Assembly: GCF_008271655.1 (NCBI RefSeq)
Contig: NZ_VKKX01000052.1
Location: 62,001 to 126,000 of the forward strand
Length of the DNA: 64,000 bases
Direction of reading: 5' to 3'
Origin: Gemmobacter caeruleus
GTDB lineage: Bacteria; Pseudomonadota; Alphaproteobacteria; Rhodobacterales; Rhodobacteraceae
This document shows, piece by piece, positions 17,035 through 25,021 of the stretch; position 1 is the stretch's first letter, and each line of letters begins with the position of its first letter. The translations under genes were made by a program, and so were the position numbers. Below the pieces are notes generated by a model. That model did not search any database, was not told the origin of the DNA, and was given only the letters and a program-made list of their open reading frames with translations.

Positions 17035-18363
17035 TCAGAACCCGCCCGTGAAGACCGAATAAAGCAGGTTGAGGTTCAGCACGATGATGGTCGCCGCGAT
17101 CAGGCTGCACAGCGCCGTCAGCCAGCGCGGCGCCACCAGATCGCCCATCTTGTCGCGGCTGGCGGTGAACATGACCAGCGGCACGATGGCGAAGGGCAAC
17201 TGGAAGGACAGCACCACCTGGCTGAGGATCAGCAGCTTGCCGCTTTCGGCGCTGCCATAGATCAGGATCACCGCGATGGCCGGGGCGATGGCCAGCACCC
17301 GGGTGATCAGCCGGCGCATCACCGGGCTGATGCGAAAGCGGATGAACCCCTCCATCACGATCTGCCCGGCCATGGTCGCGGTCAGCGTCGCATTCAGCCC
17401 GCAGGCCAGCAGCGAGATGCCGAACAGCGTGGGGGCAAGCGACCCGCCGAGCAGCGGCGACAGCAGGGCATGGGCCTTGTCGATCTCCACGATCTCGGTA
17501 TTGCCGGTGGTGTGGAAGGTGGCCGCCGCCAGGATCAGGATCGCGGCATTGATGCCAAGCGCCAGCATCAGGGCAATGGTGCTGTCCCAGGTGGCCAGCC
17601 GCAGCGCCTGCCGCCGCCCCGCCGGATCGGCGCCATAGGCCCGGGTCTGCACGATGCCCGAATGCAGATAGAGGTTATGCGGCATGACGGTCGCCCCGAT
17701 GATGCCAAGCGCAAGGTAGAGCATTTCGGGGTTGGTCACGATTTCGGTCGTGGGGGCAAAGCCCGCGATGACCGCGGCCCAATCCGGGTCGGCCATGGCG
17801 ATCTGTACGATGAAACACCCGGCAATCAGCGCCAGAAGCGCGATGACAAAGGCCTCGACCCAGCGAAAGCCCTTGTTCTGCAACAAAAGGATGAGGAAGA
17901 CATCCGCTGCGGTGATGAAGACGCCGATCTCCAGCGGGATGCCGAACAGCAGGTTCAGGCCGATGGCGGTGCCGATCACCTCGGCCAGGTCGGTCGCGAT
18001 GATCGCGGCCTCGGCAAAGACCCAGAGCGGGACGGACACCCATTTCGGATAGGCATCCCGGCAGGCCTGCGCCAGATCGCGCCCCGAGGCGATGGCCAGC
18101 CGTGCGCAAAGCGATTGCAGCAGGATCGCCATGATGTTTGACAGCAGAGCCACGAACAGCAGCGCATAGCCGAACTTCGCCCCCCCGGCCAGCGAAGTGG
18201 CCCAGTTGCCGGGATCCATATAGCCTACGGCGACCAGATAGCCCGGCCCGATAAAGGCCAGAAAGCGCCGGAAAGGCGAGGCCCCGATCGGCACGGCGAT
18301 GGAGCGGAACACCTCCGACAGGGAGGGCGTCTCGCTGGTGCTGCGCCAGGCATTCGGTGACAT
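17035..18363 (-). CDS. mntH: Nramp-type proton/manganese symporter MntH
   Basis: 442 residues, eleven predicted membrane helices. The Nramp metal site is intact: DPGNWATS in helix 1 and [13 protein letters not shown] in helix 6. ATG at 18363 follows a GGAGCC sequence; an upstream TTG at 18381 is unlikely. It is divergent from the MntR-like gene with one operator-like palindrome between, so manganese repression is expected. It brings Mn(II) across the inner membrane using the proton gradient. Confidence 0.95.
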   Translation of the reverse strand: MSPNAWRSTSETPSLSEVFRSIAVPIGASPFRRFLAFIGPGYLVAVGYMDPGNWATSLAGGAKFGYALLFVALLSNIMAILLQSLCARLAIASGRDLAQACRDAYPKWVSVPLWVFAEAAIIATDLAEVIGTAIGLNLLFGIPLEIGVFITAADVFLILLLQNKGFRWVEAFVIALLALIAGCFIVQIAMADPDWAAVIAGFAPTTEIVTNPEMLYLALGIIGATVMPHNLYLHSGIVQTRAYGADPAGRRQALRLATWDSTIALMLALGINAAILILAAATFHTTGNTEIVEIDKAHALLSPLLGGSLAPTLFGISLLACGLNATLTATMAGQIVMEGFIRFRISPVMRRLITRVLAIAPAIAVILIYGSAESGKLLILSQVVLSFQLPFAIVPLVMFTASRDKMGDLVAPRWLTALCSLIAATIIVLNLNLLYSVFTGGF

Positions 18364-18399
18364 GGAGGCTCCTGCAAGCAATGAGATAGGCGTGGCGGT

Positions 18400-18421
18400 A
18401 AAACTTAGCTTTGGCTAATTT
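18400..18421. promoter_or_regulatory. Putative MntR box in the mntH-mntR divergent region
   Basis: AAACTTAGC, TTTG, GCTAATTT: a near-perfect inverted repeat, 37 bp upstream of mntH and about 50 bp upstream of mntR. It resembles the E. coli MntR box in its AAAC...TAGC...GCTA...TTT pattern (known from memory). The gap has no other AT-rich symmetric element. Confidence 0.65.
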
Positions 18422-18469
18422 GCATTGCTTCGGCTATCGTGTCAAGATCGGCGCAATGAGGAGTGCGTG

Positions 18470-18967
18470 ATGACCGACCAATCCCCCGTTCAGGCCGATC
18501 TGCCCGCCGCCGATACCGCTGGCGGGGCGGGGGAGGAGGCGCGCGCGCATGAGATGCGGGCGCCGGAGATGCAGGCCGAGGCGTTTCAGGCCGTGCGCCA
18601 GGCCCGCCGCAGCGAGGTGGCCGAGGATTATCTGGAACTGATCGCGGAGCTGATCGAGCTGATGGGCGAGGCCCGGCCCGTCGATATCGCCACGCGGCTG
18701 GGGGTGCGGGCGCCGACCGTGGCCAAGACGCTGGACCGGCTGGCGCGGGACGGGCTGATCACGCGGGCGCGCTATCGCTCGGTCTTTCTGACCGAGGAGG
18801 GGCGCCAGATCGCCGAGGAATGCCGCCGCCGGCACGAGATCGTCGTGCGCTTTCTGCTGCGGCTGGGGCTGGATCAGGAGACTGCGGAACAGGATGCCGA
18901 GGGGATCGAGCATCACGTCTCGGCGCGCACGCTGGCGCTGTTTGCCGAATTTGCCGGGCGCGACTGA
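18470..18967 (+). CDS. mntR: MntR-type manganese-responsive repressor (DtxR family)
   Basis: 165 residues from ATG 18470, preceded by GAGGAG. After a 50-residue alanine/glutamate-rich tail comes a winged helix (ARPVDIATRLGVRAPTVAKT) and the dimerisation/metal domain with EECRRRHEIVVRFLLRLG and EGIEHHVSARTL, whose Glu/His residues are metal ligands in MntR. The C-terminal SH3 domain of DtxR/IdeR is absent, as in MntR. Divergent from mntH. Confidence 0.9.
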   Translation: MTDQSPVQADLPAADTAGGAGEEARAHEMRAPEMQAEAFQAVRQARRSEVAEDYLELIAELIELMGEARPVDIATRLGVRAPTVAKTLDRLARDGLITRARYRSVFLTEEGRQIAEECRRRHEIVVRFLLRLGLDQETAEQDAEGIEHHVSARTLALFAEFAGRD

Positions 18968-18992
18968 CCGGCGCCGGCGCGGGTCGTCTGCC

Positions 18993-19050
18993 CCGGAGGG
19001 GTTTTGCACCCCTCCGGACCTCCCCGCAGGATATTTGTGAACAGATGAAA
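18993..19050 (+). repeat. Hairpin plus dispersed repeat copy 3, downstream of mntR
   Basis: The hairpin CCGGAGGGGT / ACCCCTCCGG (18993-19002 and 19008-19017) may terminate mntR. It is followed by the repeat box (19021-19050; GATATTTGTGAACAGATGA core). A preceding GTCTGCCCC matches the start of the same unit near 6754. Confidence 0.75.
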
Positions 19051-19054
19051 GGGG

Positions 19055-20125
19055 TTAGTCGGTCTGCCAGCGCGCCAGCCGATGCGCCATCCGCCGGTGC
19101 CAGAGCGGCGGGATCAGCGCCACGGCCGAGGCGACGGGCAGCGACCAGGGCAGCCAGGGCGCCTGGTTGGGTTCGGGCAGGCGCAGCGCCGGATAGGGGC
19201 GCGACGGGTGGGCGTGGTGATCGGAGTGGCGCGGAGCGTTCAACATCATGCCGGAGGAAAACCAGTGCGGCGCGTTCCAGCTATGGCGGTCGCCCACCGG
19301 CTCGTACCGGCCATCGGGCAGGCGGCGGCGGGTCAGGCCGTAATGCTGGACGTAATCCGACAGCATGAGCTGCGCCGTGGCATAGGCCGCAAGGCCCGCC
19401 CAGACTGCCATACCCGCCCAGCCCGCCAGCATGAAGCCAAGCGCCAGCGCACCCGTCTGCGCCAGCAGATAGGCGATATAGGGATGCAACCCGCCGGGCC
19501 TGCCCTGCCGCCGCGCGCTTTCCGCCGCCAGTCCGGCGCGGAACGACCCGCCATAGGCGCGCGGCAGGAAACGGTAGAAGCTTTCGCCCGTGCGGGCGGA
19601 GTTCGGATCGAGCGGGGTCGCCACATGGCGGTGATGCACCAGCCGGTGCGCGCTGGCGTGATGGGCGTTCAGCATCGTCGCATAGACCGCCACCCCCAGC
19701 CGATAGAGCCCGCGCCGCCCGCGATGGATCAGCTCATGTGCGGCGGGGTTGGAGATCTGGCCGAAGAACTGGCCAAAGCCCAGAAACAGCGCAACCCGCG
19801 CGGCAAGCGGCAGATCGCCCGGTGCCGCGATCGCCCGCACCGCCAGCGGAAAGGTCAGCAGATGAACCAGCCCGATCACCACCAGCAGCACATCGGCGGC
19901 GGGGAATTCGGCGCCTTCGGGCGCATCGGGCGCGGTCAGGCGGATCAGGTGATCGAGCAGTGCCGTCAGCACCGCCATATAGGCCAGCCCCGCCAGCACC
20001 CAGCCCCCGCCCAGCCAGATGCCAGCCCCCAGCAAGGCCGCCGGCAGCAGCGCCGCCCCGGCAAACAACGCCATGGGCGGCAGGGGCAGGGCACGGCGAA
20101 AGGCGCGGCGAACGGCACGGGGCAT
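19055..20125 (-). CDS. AlkB-like membrane di-iron hydroxylase
   Basis: 356 residues from ATG 20125; a GTG at 20137 adds four residues. Six hydrophobic segments surround histidine boxes: AHELIHR, ASAHRLVHHRHVATP, DYVQHYGL and NAPRHSDHHAHPSRPY. Order and spacing match the alkane 1-monooxygenase family, as do GESFYRFLPRAYGGSF and RHSWNAPHWFSS. Two acidic positions usually conserved in AlkB (EH in box 2, EHYGL) are Ala and Gln here, so alkane as substrate is not certain. It stands alone: no rubredoxin or regulator is adjacent. Confidence 0.82.
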   Translation of the reverse strand: MPRAVRRAFRRALPLPPMALFAGAALLPAALLGAGIWLGGGWVLAGLAYMAVLTALLDHLIRLTAPDAPEGAEFPAADVLLVVIGLVHLLTFPLAVRAIAAPGDLPLAARVALFLGFGQFFGQISNPAAHELIHRGRRGLYRLGVAVYATMLNAHHASAHRLVHHRHVATPLDPNSARTGESFYRFLPRAYGGSFRAGLAAESARRQGRPGGLHPYIAYLLAQTGALALGFMLAGWAGMAVWAGLAAYATAQLMLSDYVQHYGLTRRRLPDGRYEPVGDRHSWNAPHWFSSGMMLNAPRHSDHHAHPSRPYPALRLPEPNQAPWLPWSLPVASAVALIPPLWHRRMAHRLARWQTD

Positions 20126-20239
20126 GGGCAGGCTCACATCGGGGACGCCCCCAGTTACCGCGCTTTGACCACGCGACGCAACGTCCGGGGTGACGCAGTG
20201 CCCTTTGCCCGGCAAGCTGCCCCAGACGGGGAGGATCGC

Positions 20240-20887
20240 ATGATCAAGGGATTTGTAGCGCTTTCGGCGCTGTTCGCGGTGGCCTATGATGCGCTCTATG
20301 TCGGCAATGCGCAGATCCCGCTGAGCGGGGCGCTGGTCAAGACGCTGCCCGTGGCCTTGCTGGCGCTGGCGGGGCTGTGGGCGGGGGCGCCGCGGGCGAT
20401 CATCGCGGGGCTGGCGCTGGGGGGCTCGGGCGATTTCCTGCTGGCGCGCCCGGGCGAGGGGGCGTTCCTTGCCGGGATGGCGGCCTTTGCCGCCGGGCAT
20501 CTGGCCTATGCGGCGGGGTTCGGCCTGCGTCGCCCGCCGCTTGCCGTGGCGCTGCCGCTGGTCCTGCTGGCGCTTTCGACCGAGGTCTGGCTCGCACCGC
20601 ATACCGGGGCGCTGCTGTGGCCGGTGCGGGCCTATGTGCTGGTGATCTGCCTGATGGCGGCCATGGCGCTGACCCGGCCCGAACCGCTGTTGCGGGCGGG
20701 CGCGCTGTTCTTCGTGCTGTCGGACCTTCTGCTGGCGCTTGCACTGTTTCGCGCGGATGGGCAGACGGCGCTGTGGCTGTCGCAGGCGCTCTGGCCCTGC
20801 TACTGGCTGGGGCAGGCGCTGATCCTCGCGGCCTTCCTGCCGGCAAAGCCGCCCCTGGCCCTTCCATCCGGCGCGCGAAAGGCTTAG
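20240..20887 (+). CDS. YhhN/TMEM86 family lysoplasmalogenase-like membrane protein
   Basis: 215 residues, about eight short membrane helices. The family hallmarks are visible: KTLPVALLALAGLWAG near residue 34, LGGSGDFLLARPGEGAFLAG near 60 and FVLSDLLLALALFR near 155, which carry the conserved aspartates of the hydrolase. ATG at 20240 follows GGGGAGGATCGC. Animal TMEM86B hydrolyses lysoplasmalogen; the bacterial substrate is unproven. It ends 31 bp before ftsY and may be co-transcribed with it. Confidence 0.8.
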   Translation: MIKGFVALSALFAVAYDALYVGNAQIPLSGALVKTLPVALLALAGLWAGAPRAIIAGLALGGSGDFLLARPGEGAFLAGMAAFAAGHLAYAAGFGLRRPPLAVALPLVLLALSTEVWLAPHTGALLWPVRAYVLVICLMAAMALTRPEPLLRAGALFFVLSDLLLALALFRADGQTALWLSQALWPCYWLGQALILAAFLPAKPPLALPSGARKA

Positions 20888-20918
20888 GTGGAAGGAACGT
20901 CTCTCGCCGGGTGGCCGC

Positions 20919-21950
20919 ATGTCCTTTTTCAAGAAGCTGAAAGACCGGATGTTCCGGTCCTCCGACAAGATCGCAGGCTCGCTCGACGCGCTGGTGGAGG
21001 AGGGCGAGGCCGCCGCCGATGCCGGTCCCGACACCGCCCCGCGGCCGGAACCGGCGCGAGAGCCCGCGACCCCCGGCCTTGTCGGTCGTCTTTTCGGCCG
21101 CGAGGCCGATGAGCCGCGCCGCGTCATGGATGACGCGATGCTGGAAAGCCTGGAGGAATTGCTGATCGAGGCCGATCTGGGCGTCGATACCGCGATGCGC
21201 GTCGCCGCCAATATCGCCGAAGGGCGCATGGGCCGCCGCATCGGGGCGACCGAACTGAAACGCGCGCTGGCGGAAGAGGTCGCCCGCATCATGACCCCGG
21301 TGGCGCGGCCGCTGCCGATCTATCCCAAACGGCCGCAGGTCGTGCTGGTGGTGGGGGTCAACGGCTCGGGCAAGACCACGACGATCGGCAAGCTCGCCTC
21401 GCAATTCAAGGCCGCCGGCAAATCGGTGGTGATCGCGGCGGGCGACACGTTCCGCGCCGCCGCCGTCGAACAGCTCCAGATCTGGGGCACTCGTGCCGGC
21501 GTGCCGGTGCTGACCGCGCCCGAAGGATCCGACCCGGCAAGCCTTGCCTTCGACGCCATGACGCGGGCGCAGGAAACCGGGGCCGATCTGCTGCTGATCG
21601 ACACGGCGGGCCGGTTGCAGAACCGCGCCGACCTGATGGAGGAACTGGCCAAGATCGTCCGCGTCATCCGCAAGAAGGACGAAACCGCCCCGCACAACAC
21701 CCTGCTGGTGCTGGATGCCACGACTGGCCAGAACGCGGTCGCCCAGGTCGATATCTTCCGCAAGATCGCCGATGTCTCGGGCCTCGTGATGACCAAGCTG
21801 GACGGCACCGCCAAGGGCGGCGTGCTGGTCAGCCTGGCCGACCGTTTCGGCCTGCCGATCCATGCCATCGGCGTGGGCGAACAGATCGACGACCTCGCCC
21901 CCTTCGACCCCGAGGATTTCGCCCGCGCGCTCGTGGGCCTGGCCGACTGA
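20919..21950 (+). CDS. ftsY: FtsY, signal recognition particle receptor GTPase
   Basis: 343 residues. Docks SRP-ribosome complexes at the inner membrane. A short acidic A-region (residues 20-60) precedes the N domain and the GTPase G domain. G motifs: VVGVNGSGKTTTIGKLA (G1), AGDTFRAAAVEQL (G2), LLIDTAGRLQNR (G3), TKLDGTAKGG (G4/G5 region). Length is normal for alphaproteobacteria. ATG at 20919. Followed by the dispersed repeat copy 4. Confidence 0.97.
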   Translation: MSFFKKLKDRMFRSSDKIAGSLDALVEEGEAAADAGPDTAPRPEPAREPATPGLVGRLFGREADEPRRVMDDAMLESLEELLIEADLGVDTAMRVAANIAEGRMGRRIGATELKRALAEEVARIMTPVARPLPIYPKRPQVVLVVGVNGSGKTTTIGKLASQFKAAGKSVVIAAGDTFRAAAVEQLQIWGTRAGVPVLTAPEGSDPASLAFDAMTRAQETGADLLLIDTAGRLQNRADLMEELAKIVRVIRKKDETAPHNTLLVLDATTGQNAVAQVDIFRKIADVSGLVMTKLDGTAKGGVLVSLADRFGLPIHAIGVGEQIDDLAPFDPEDFARALVGLAD

Positions 21951-21965
21951 TCCCGGCCGGCATGT

Positions 21966-22018
21966 CTTCATCTGTTCACAAATATCCTCGGGGGGTGCGG
22001 GGGGCAGACAGCCCCCCG
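21966..22018 (-). repeat. Dispersed repeat copy 4 with adjoining hairpin
   Basis: The box is inverted here (21966-21993, TCTTCATCTGTTCACAAAT start) and is followed by GGGGGGCAGACAGCCCCCC (21999-22017), the reverse complement of the hairpin beside copy 1. It lies between ftsY and the EamA gene and may act as a terminator. Confidence 0.75.
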
Positions 22019-22038
22019 TCTGACCTTGACGCCCCGCG

Positions 22039-22941
22039 ATGACGGAATGGCTTCTGGCGCAGGAGGGCACGCCGGCGGGGCATGACCTTGCCCTGATGCT
22101 GGCCATTGCGGCGGCGCTGCTGCATGCGCTGTTCGGCGCGTTGCAAAAGGGCCGGCACGACCCCTGGCTCAGCCGGGCCGCCATTGACGCGAGCTATGGG
22201 CTGATCGCTGCGCCCTTTGCGTTCTTCGTGCTGCCCTGGCCCGAGGCGCGGCTCTGGCCGATCCTTGCCGGGGTCTTTGTCATTCATGCCGTCTACAAGC
22301 TGTTGCAGGCGGCGGCCTATGACCGGGGGGCCTATACCGTGGTCTATCCGGTGGTGCGCGGCACCGGGCCGCTGGTGACGGTTGCGCTGGCGGGGCTGGT
22401 CTTTGGCGAGCATTTCGCGCCGCTGCAATGGCTGGGCGTGGCCTGCCTCTCGGGCGGGATCCTCGCGCTCGCCGCCTGGAACCTGACCCGCGTGCAGGCG
22501 GGGCGCGAGACGATGCTGCCCGCGCTCGGCTTTGCCGCGCTGACCGGGCTGATGGTCGCGGCCTATACGACCTATGACGCCTGGGGCATTCGGCAGGCCG
22601 CCGATCCCTTCACCTTTCTGGCCTGGTTCTTTACCGTTGACAGTCTTTTGATGCCGGCGCTGACCTTTCGCCGCTGGCGGGCTATGGGTGTTGCAGGCAT
22701 CCTGCCGCTGTTGCGGCGCGGGGTGCTGGGGGCGCTGGTGGCCTTTGCCAGTTTCGGCGGCATCATGCTGGCCACGCGGCTTGACAAGGTGGGCGAGGCG
22801 GCGGTGCTGCGCGAGACCTCGACCGTGTTTGCCGCGCTGATCGGCTGGCTGGTGCTGGGCGAGCGGTCGGGGCGGATGCAGGTCGCGCTGATGGCGGTGA
22901 TCGCGGGCGGCGCGGTGCTGGTGGAATGGGGCAGCCCCTGA
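22039..22941 (+). CDS. EamA/DMT family transporter
   Basis: 300 residues with ten predicted helices as two EamA repeats (YPVVRGTGPLVTVALAGLVF and RETSTVFAALIGWLVLGERS are the end-of-repeat motifs). The substrate cannot be told. ATG at 22039. It is followed after 27 bp by yciB, so the two may share an mRNA. Confidence 0.85.
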   Translation: MTEWLLAQEGTPAGHDLALMLAIAAALLHALFGALQKGRHDPWLSRAAIDASYGLIAAPFAFFVLPWPEARLWPILAGVFVIHAVYKLLQAAAYDRGAYTVVYPVVRGTGPLVTVALAGLVFGEHFAPLQWLGVACLSGGILALAAWNLTRVQAGRETMLPALGFAALTGLMVAAYTTYDAWGIRQAADPFTFLAWFFTVDSLLMPALTFRRWRAMGVAGILPLLRRGVLGALVAFASFGGIMLATRLDKVGEAAVLRETSTVFAALIGWLVLGERSGRMQVALMAVIAGGAVLVEWGSP

Positions 22942-22968
22942 CGGGCGCCCGCAGGAACGGAGGGGCGC

Positions 22969-23571
22969 ATGGCCCGCAGGAAGATCAACCCGATCGTGAA
23001 GCTGGTGCTGGAACTGGGGCCGGTGCTCCTGTTCTTCGTGATGTTCGGGCGGCTGAAGGACCAGCAATTCACCTTTGGCGGCAGCAGCTATGACGGGTTC
23101 ATCGTCACTACGGCGGCCTTCATCGCGCTGATCGTCGTGACCAGCGGCATTCTCTGGGCGCTGACCGGGCATCTGTCGCGGATGCAGATGCTGACGCTGG
23201 TCTTGGTCGTGGTGATGGGGGGGCTGTCGGTCTGGCTCAATGACGAGCGGTTCATCAAGATGAAGCCCACGCTGCTTTATGCGGCCTTTGCGGGCGTGCT
23301 GGGCTTTGGCCTGTGGCGCGGCAAAAGCTATCTTTCGGCCGTGCTGGACGAGGCGCTGCCGCTGCGCGAGGAGGGCTGGATGATCCTGACCCGGCGGCTG
23401 GCGCTGTTCTTCGCCGGGCTGGCGGTCGCGAATGAACTGGTCTGGCGGCTGATGTCCACCGAGGCCTGGGTGAATTTCAAGACCTTCGGGCTGACGCTGG
23501 CGCTGTTTGCCTTTTTCATGACGCAGGGCAAGCTGTTGGAGAAATACGCCGAACCGCCCGCCCGCGACTGA
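22969..23571 (+). CDS. yciB: YciB, inner membrane septation-type protein
   Basis: 200 residues, five membrane helices. Family marks: KLVLELGPVLLFFVMFGR at the N-terminus, FIKMKPTLLYAAFAGVL near residue 100, and LFFAGLAVANELVWR near 145. YciB (IspZ) affects septation and envelope integrity in gammaproteobacteria; mechanism is not settled. The family commonly sits close to ftsY in Rhodobacterales (from memory). ATG at 22969. Confidence 0.92.
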   Translation: MARRKINPIVKLVLELGPVLLFFVMFGRLKDQQFTFGGSSYDGFIVTTAAFIALIVVTSGILWALTGHLSRMQMLTLVLVVVMGGLSVWLNDERFIKMKPTLLYAAFAGVLGFGLWRGKSYLSAVLDEALPLREEGWMILTRRLALFFAGLAVANELVWRLMSTEAWVNFKTFGLTLALFAFFMTQGKLLEKYAEPPARD

Positions 23572-23586
23572 CACCCGGGATGCGGC

Positions 23587-23606
23587 GCGCGCCCTTGCGG
23601 GCGCGC
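23587..23606 (+). terminator. GC hairpin after yciB
   Basis: GCGCGCCC, loop TTGC, GGGCGCGC, followed by ATTCCCTTT. Likely 3' end of the yciB transcript. Confidence 0.5.
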
Positions 23607-23662
23607 ATTCCCTTTGCCTCGGCCCCCGCGCGCCGCGCGCGGACCTCAGGCGGTGCGGGGCG

Positions 23663-24361
23663 TCAGCGTTTGAACAGCGTCTCCATCGCCTGCTTGTCCA
23701 TCGTGGGTTGCCGTGCCTCGGCTGCGACGGCGCGGCCGCGCTGAAACGCCGGGCGCTCGCCAAGCGCCTTGAGCCAGCGGGCGAGGTTCGGCTTGTCGTC
23801 CAGGGTCTGTTGCTGCCCCTCCCAGCCCATGGCCCAGGGCCAGATCGCGATATCGGCGATGGTCAGCGCGTCGCCGGTCACGAAGTCGCGCCCGGCAAGC
23901 TGGCGATCCAGCACGCCGTAAAGGCGGCCCACCTCCTTGCGGTAGCGTTCCTGCGCATAGGGCAGCACCTGCGGCGGGTCCATCTGCGGGGCATATTTCA
24001 GAAAGTGATGCGCCTGACCGGCCATGGGGCCGACGCCGCCCATCTGCCACATCAGCCATTGATCAGTCGCCACCCGGTCGCGTTCGGTCGCGCCGTAAAG
24101 CTGGCCGGTCTTGCGCGCCAGATATTGCAGGATCGCCCCGCTTTCAAAGATCGCGATCGGCGCGCCGTCCGGCCCTTCGGGATCGACAATGGCGGGCATC
24201 CGGTTGTTCGGTGCGATCTTGAGGAAATCGGGCTGGAACTGGTCGCCCTTGCCGATATTCACCAGATGGAGGCTATAGGGCAGGCCCATCTCCTCCAGCG
24301 CGATGGTGATCTTGTGGCCATTGGGGGTGGGCCAGTAGTAAAGCTCGATGGGGCGGGTCAT
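23663..24361 (-). CDS. Glutathione S-transferase (YfcG/YghU-like)
   Basis: 232 residues from ATG 24361. The N-terminal thioredoxin-fold domain reads LYYWPTPNGHKITIALEEMG, with the TPN motif of nu-class/YfcG-type enzymes (disulfide-bond reductase and peroxidase activity in E. coli). The cis-proline segment NNRMPAIVDPEG and FESGAILQYLARKTG bind glutathione. The C-terminal helical domain ends near RGRAVAAEARQP. No partner genes; the next gene is divergent. Confidence 0.88.
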   Translation of the reverse strand: MTRPIELYYWPTPNGHKITIALEEMGLPYSLHLVNIGKGDQFQPDFLKIAPNNRMPAIVDPEGPDGAPIAIFESGAILQYLARKTGQLYGATERDRVATDQWLMWQMGGVGPMAGQAHHFLKYAPQMDPPQVLPYAQERYRKEVGRLYGVLDRQLAGRDFVTGDALTIADIAIWPWAMGWEGQQQTLDDKPNLARWLKALGERPAFQRGRAVAAEARQPTMDKQAMETLFKR

Positions 24362-24474
24362 GCGCGGTCTCCTTTTGCCGGGCATGATGGCGCAAGGGGC
24401 GGGGGATGCAAGCCGCAGGGTGGCGGCGGTCGCCGCTTCGTGATCAAGACGGCGCGACAGGAAAGGACTGGGCA

Positions 24475-24861
24475 ATGACGGGGCAGGAATTGCTGGATGC
24501 GCTGCTTGCGCAAGAACACGGGGTCTGGCAGGCGCTGGTCGCGGGCGATGCGGCGGCGGATGCGGCGCTGCTGGCACCGGGCTTTGTCGGGCTCTATCCC
24601 GACGGTTTTGCCGGGCGCGACGATCATGCCGGGCAACTGGCCGGCGGGCCGACGGTGCAAAGCTACGAGATCAGCGCCGCCCGCGCCTTGCCCCTGGCCG
24701 AGGGGGTGGCGTTGCTGGCCTATCATGCCAGCTATACCCGCCCCCGGGGCGGCCCGGCGGAACGCATGTGGGTCAGCTCGGTCTGGCGGCGCGAGGGGGC
24801 GGGCTGGGTCAACCTGTTCTCGCAGGATACGCCCTGCGACGCGCCCTTCGCCCCGGTCTGA
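24475..24861 (+). CDS. NTF2-like (DUF4440-type) protein
   Basis: 128 residues from ATG 24475, with AGGAAAGG upstream. The cone-shaped NTF2/SnoaL fold is suggested by LLDALLAQEHGVWQALVAGD, LLAPGFVGLYPDGFAG and the C-terminal VSSVWRREGAGWVNLFSQD. Such proteins are enzymes or small-ligand binders; no catalytic set can be assigned. It ends 15 bp before the -35 box of the metZ riboswitch promoter. Confidence 0.7.
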   Translation: MTGQELLDALLAQEHGVWQALVAGDAAADAALLAPGFVGLYPDGFAGRDDHAGQLAGGPTVQSYEISAARALPLAEGVALLAYHASYTRPRGGPAERMWVSSVWRREGAGWVNLFSQDTPCDAPFAPV

Positions 24862-24875
24862 CCGCCGTGCCCCGG

Positions 24876-24904
24876 TTGACGTTTCGCCCATCCGGGCGTA
24901 TGCG
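24876..24904 (+). promoter_or_regulatory. Sigma-70-type promoter of metZ
   Basis: TTGACG (24876-24881), 17-bp spacer, TATGCG (24899-24904). Transcription would begin just before the SAM-II aptamer at 24911. Confidence 0.65.
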
Positions 24905-24910
24905 CGGGGC

Positions 24911-24962
24911 GTGGCGCTTTGTGACCGGATTGCGGGCCACGTTAAACAAACCGCTAAAAGGT
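24911..24962 (+). ncRNA. SAM-II riboswitch upstream of metZ
   Basis: GTGGC (24911-24915) pairs with GCCAC (24936-24940) as P1. Between them lie TTTGTGACCGG and ATTGC, and after them CGTTAAACAAACCGCTAAAAG. These match the SAM-II pseudoknot consensus (ACCG, TTGC, CGT-ATAAA-like, GCTAAAAGG). SAM-II is an alphaproteobacterial riboswitch on met genes. S-adenosylmethionine binding should reduce metZ expression. Confidence 0.93.
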
Positions 24963-24974
24963 GAAGGGTGACGC

Positions 24975-25008
24975 ACCCCGAAGCCTTCGGTCTTCGGGGT
25001 TTTGTTTT
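24975..25008 (+). terminator. Terminator between the SAM-II aptamer and metZ
   Basis: ACCCCGAAG pairs with CTTCGGGGT around an eight-base loop, followed by TTTGTTTT. It lies 12 bp after the aptamer and 14 bp before the metZ start. It is therefore probably the attenuation switch rather than the end of an mRNA. Confidence 0.85.
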
Positions 25009-25021
25009 GCCGGAGGCAGAG

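Noticed and set aside
24910-25008. Alternative reading as a transcript end of the NTF2-like gene
   Set aside because: A promoter at 24876 and the SAM-II aptamer precede the hairpin, so it belongs to the metZ leader.
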